DNA of 64,000 nucleotides from Verrucomicrobiota bacterium (GTDB lineage Bacteria > Verrucomicrobiota > Kiritimatiellia > CAIVKH01). The position numbers were made by a program, and so were the translations under genes. Below the pieces are notes generated by a model that was not told the origin of the DNA, ran no database searches, and saw nothing but the letters and a program-made list of their open reading frames with translations. Of this stretch, positions 62,479-64,000 are shown piece after piece. The DNA is taken from NCBI GenBank assembly GCA_024233345.1, contig JACKPT010000006.1:124001-188000 (forward strand), read 5' to 3'. Position 1 is the first letter of the stretch, and every line of letters starts with the position of its first letter.

Positions 62479-63876
62479 ATGACTCATGAAACCTGCACCA
62501 ACGCTACTTTACCGGTTTTAACCTTGTCGACCAAATCCATTCTTGAAAGTCAGGTCATAGAGCCGGGGCTCTGCACCGGCTGCGGGGCGTGCATTGCCAT
62601 CAGCACCCAAACCGAATCCGTCATGGCCGACTCTCCGCTGGGTCCGTTGCCTCAATTCAGCGGTGAAGATCCCCCGGATGCGGCGGTACGGGTTTGTCCG
62701 GCCTATCGTCTTTCCTATCCCGATTTATACCGTAGCCACTACCAGAGCCTCCCCGAGTCATGGCTACTCGGAACGGTTCTGCGGACCAGAACGGGACACG
62801 CCACCAACCCGGATATTCGCCGCCTCGGGGCCTCGGGAGGCACCCTGACCGCCGTTCTGTGCCATCTCTTGATAACGAAGCGTGTAGACGCGGTGGTTGC
62901 GGTGCGCCAGGGGGTTCCCGAGCCAGAGCTGGCAAGGGCGGTACTATGCCACTCCGTTGAGGATGTGCTCTCCTGTGCGCAATCGGTGTATGTTCCTGTT
63001 TCGGTCTTGGATATCCTGCGGCAACTGGAACCGGGCAAGCGTTATGCCATGACCTGTCTGCCCGATCAGGCGGCCGCGCTTCGCGCCCTGCAGCGAGAAG
63101 GCTTCGGCCCGGCCCATCAAGTTGTGTATGTACTAGGACCGTATACCGGAACCGCCCTGTACCCGGCGGCAATTCGGAACTACCTGCGAAGTAAAGGTGT
63201 GAGGCCAAATGATCCGATAACCTCGCTAAAGTGGCGGGCGGGTGAATGGCCCGGTTATCTGGAAATCAAGACCCAATCCGGACAGATATTCCGTTCCAAT
63301 AAGGTGTACTACAATTTTCTGATTCCATTCTTCATCACCCAGAACAGCCTTCAGAACATGGACTTTGCCAATGAATTCAGTGATCTCTCAGTCGGAGATG
63401 CCTGGTCGCCGGCTCTGGAGGCCCAAGGCCAGGGTTTCTCGGTGTTCACCACCCGATCCCAGGAAATGGAAGACATCCTCCAGGAGATGTGCGAACTGAA
63501 CCTGCTGACCACGAAATCGATCGATCCGGTGAAGGCATCGGAGATGCACGGCCATATGATGGACTTTAAGAAGCGGGGTGGCTATATCCGCAACCAATTC
63601 AGACGCAAACTCGGGCGCCCCGCCCCCGACTACGGGTTCAGACCGAGTCCCCTGCCCTTTTCCCGAATCCTTGTTGAGTGTGTTATCTCCAGCATCTTTC
63701 TGGTCTGTCGAACCCGGCTGGCGCGGTGGCTCCTGTCCCTGATCCCCGAACGTATCATCGGCCCGGCCTTCAACCGGTTGCGGCTCGGTTGGAAGGCACT
63801 CAGCAAACCAACCAAGCGCAAGGGATTGGGCAACCTCACCATGATTGAAACCCACAAAGCCAGCGCCAAATCATGA
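62479..63876 (+). CDS. FrhB-like iron-sulfur flavoprotein (F420 hydrogenase beta family), glycan-associated
   Basis: 465 residues. The N-terminal ferredoxin-like motif GLCTGCGACIAIS is followed by RVCPAYRLS, supplying cysteines for a 4Fe-4S cluster; the rest follows the FrhB_FdhB N- and C-terminal pattern (RRLGASGGTLTAVLCHLLIT, MTCLPDQAAAL, DFANEFSDLSVGDAWSP). Members of this family in polysaccharide loci often accompany pyruvyl transferases and heparinase genes and may reduce or modify sugar intermediates; their reaction is not established. The start lies within ten bases of the divergent SGNH gene. The stop overlaps the next start (ATGA). Confidence 0.82.
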   Translation: MTHETCTNATLPVLTLSTKSILESQVIEPGLCTGCGACIAISTQTESVMADSPLGPLPQFSGEDPPDAAVRVCPAYRLSYPDLYRSHYQSLPESWLLGTVLRTRTGHATNPDIRRLGASGGTLTAVLCHLLITKRVDAVVAVRQGVPEPELARAVLCHSVEDVLSCAQSVYVPVSVLDILRQLEPGKRYAMTCLPDQAAALRALQREGFGPAHQVVYVLGPYTGTALYPAAIRNYLRSKGVRPNDPITSLKWRAGEWPGYLEIKTQSGQIFRSNKVYYNFLIPFFITQNSLQNMDFANEFSDLSVGDAWSPALEAQGQGFSVFTTRSQEMEDILQEMCELNLLTTKSIDPVKASEMHGHMMDFKKRGGYIRNQFRRKLGRPAPDYGFRPSPLPFSRILVECVISSIFLVCRTRLARWLLSLIPERIIGPAFNRLRLGWKALSKPTKRKGLGNLTMIETHKASAKS

Positions 63877-64000
63877 CGACAAACATCCTTTTACCCGAAT
63901 TGGCGGCCACTTGGCTTCCACGGATCCTTACCCAAATCGACCGGGACCCCACATCATCCACCTTCGGATGTTGCGACCGCAACTGGTGGCACTATAAAAT
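63873..64000 (+). CDS. Probable heparinase II/III family protein, 3' truncated by window end
   Basis: 42 codons are visible from an ATG overlapping the preceding stop. The stretch STFGCCDRNWWHYK resembles the conserved start of heparinase II/III-like polysaccharide lyases in exopolysaccharide loci. The coupled start and glycan context support it, but too little is present to be sure. Confidence 0.5.
   Translation, partial: MTTNILLPELAATWLPRILTQIDRDPTSSTFGCCDRNWWHYK

Overview
The window is chromosomal DNA of a Gram-negative bacterium. Envelope genes (FtsK, ExbB/ExbD, RseP, CdsA, UppS), DUF2723 and LPG-synthase-type membrane proteins, a giant beta-helix protein and many short dispersed repeats together suggest the PVC superphylum (Kiritimatiellota, Verrucomicrobiota or Lentisphaerota-like). 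That placement is inference; no rRNA or tRNA gene was seen.

Layout. 1-5030 (minus): a tightly coupled envelope/division operon, ftsK > RodZ-like > pgsA > exbB > exbD > TPR protein (cut by the edge), with start/stop overlaps. 5145-7890 (plus): a universal-stress gene and an rmuC gene, both broken by single-base frameshifts, then an intact parA without parB. 8024-16126: an accessory island bounded by two 112-bp direct repeats. It looks like an integron cassette array without an integrase: eight minus-strand genes separated by attC-like hairpins, one of which is split by a class C group II intron with its own reverse transcriptase. All eight cassette products look membrane-bound or exported. 16388-22006: def, then a polyprenol-sugar set (DPM-type glycosyltransferase, UbiA-type prenyltransferase, large DUF2723/TPR membrane protein). 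22080-22400: repeats. 22440-26725 (minus): purA > uppS > cdsA > rseP. 26994-38896: an exopolysaccharide or glycan region with a flippase-like protein, a sugar-nucleotide epimerase, six glycosyltransferases of GT2 and GT4 types, a GT-C membrane enzyme and a NodB-type deacetylase, interspersed with repeats that have entered coding ends. 38930-56908 (minus): one gene for a secreted protein of about 5,992 residues built from 13 tandem beta-helix units. 57323-64000: more surface-glycan genes (GT2, small lipoprotein, GT-C enzyme, second DPM-type GT2, AlgJ/AlgX-like SGNH protein, FrhB-like iron-sulfur protein, start of a probable heparinase II/III family gene).

Taken together, the right half is a surface polysaccharide and adhesin locus, and the 8-16 kb island is a mobile cassette region. 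The strongest candidates for something new are the integrase-less cassette array with its attC-targeting intron, the 13-unit giant protein, and a palindromic repeat found in frame inside two membrane proteins.
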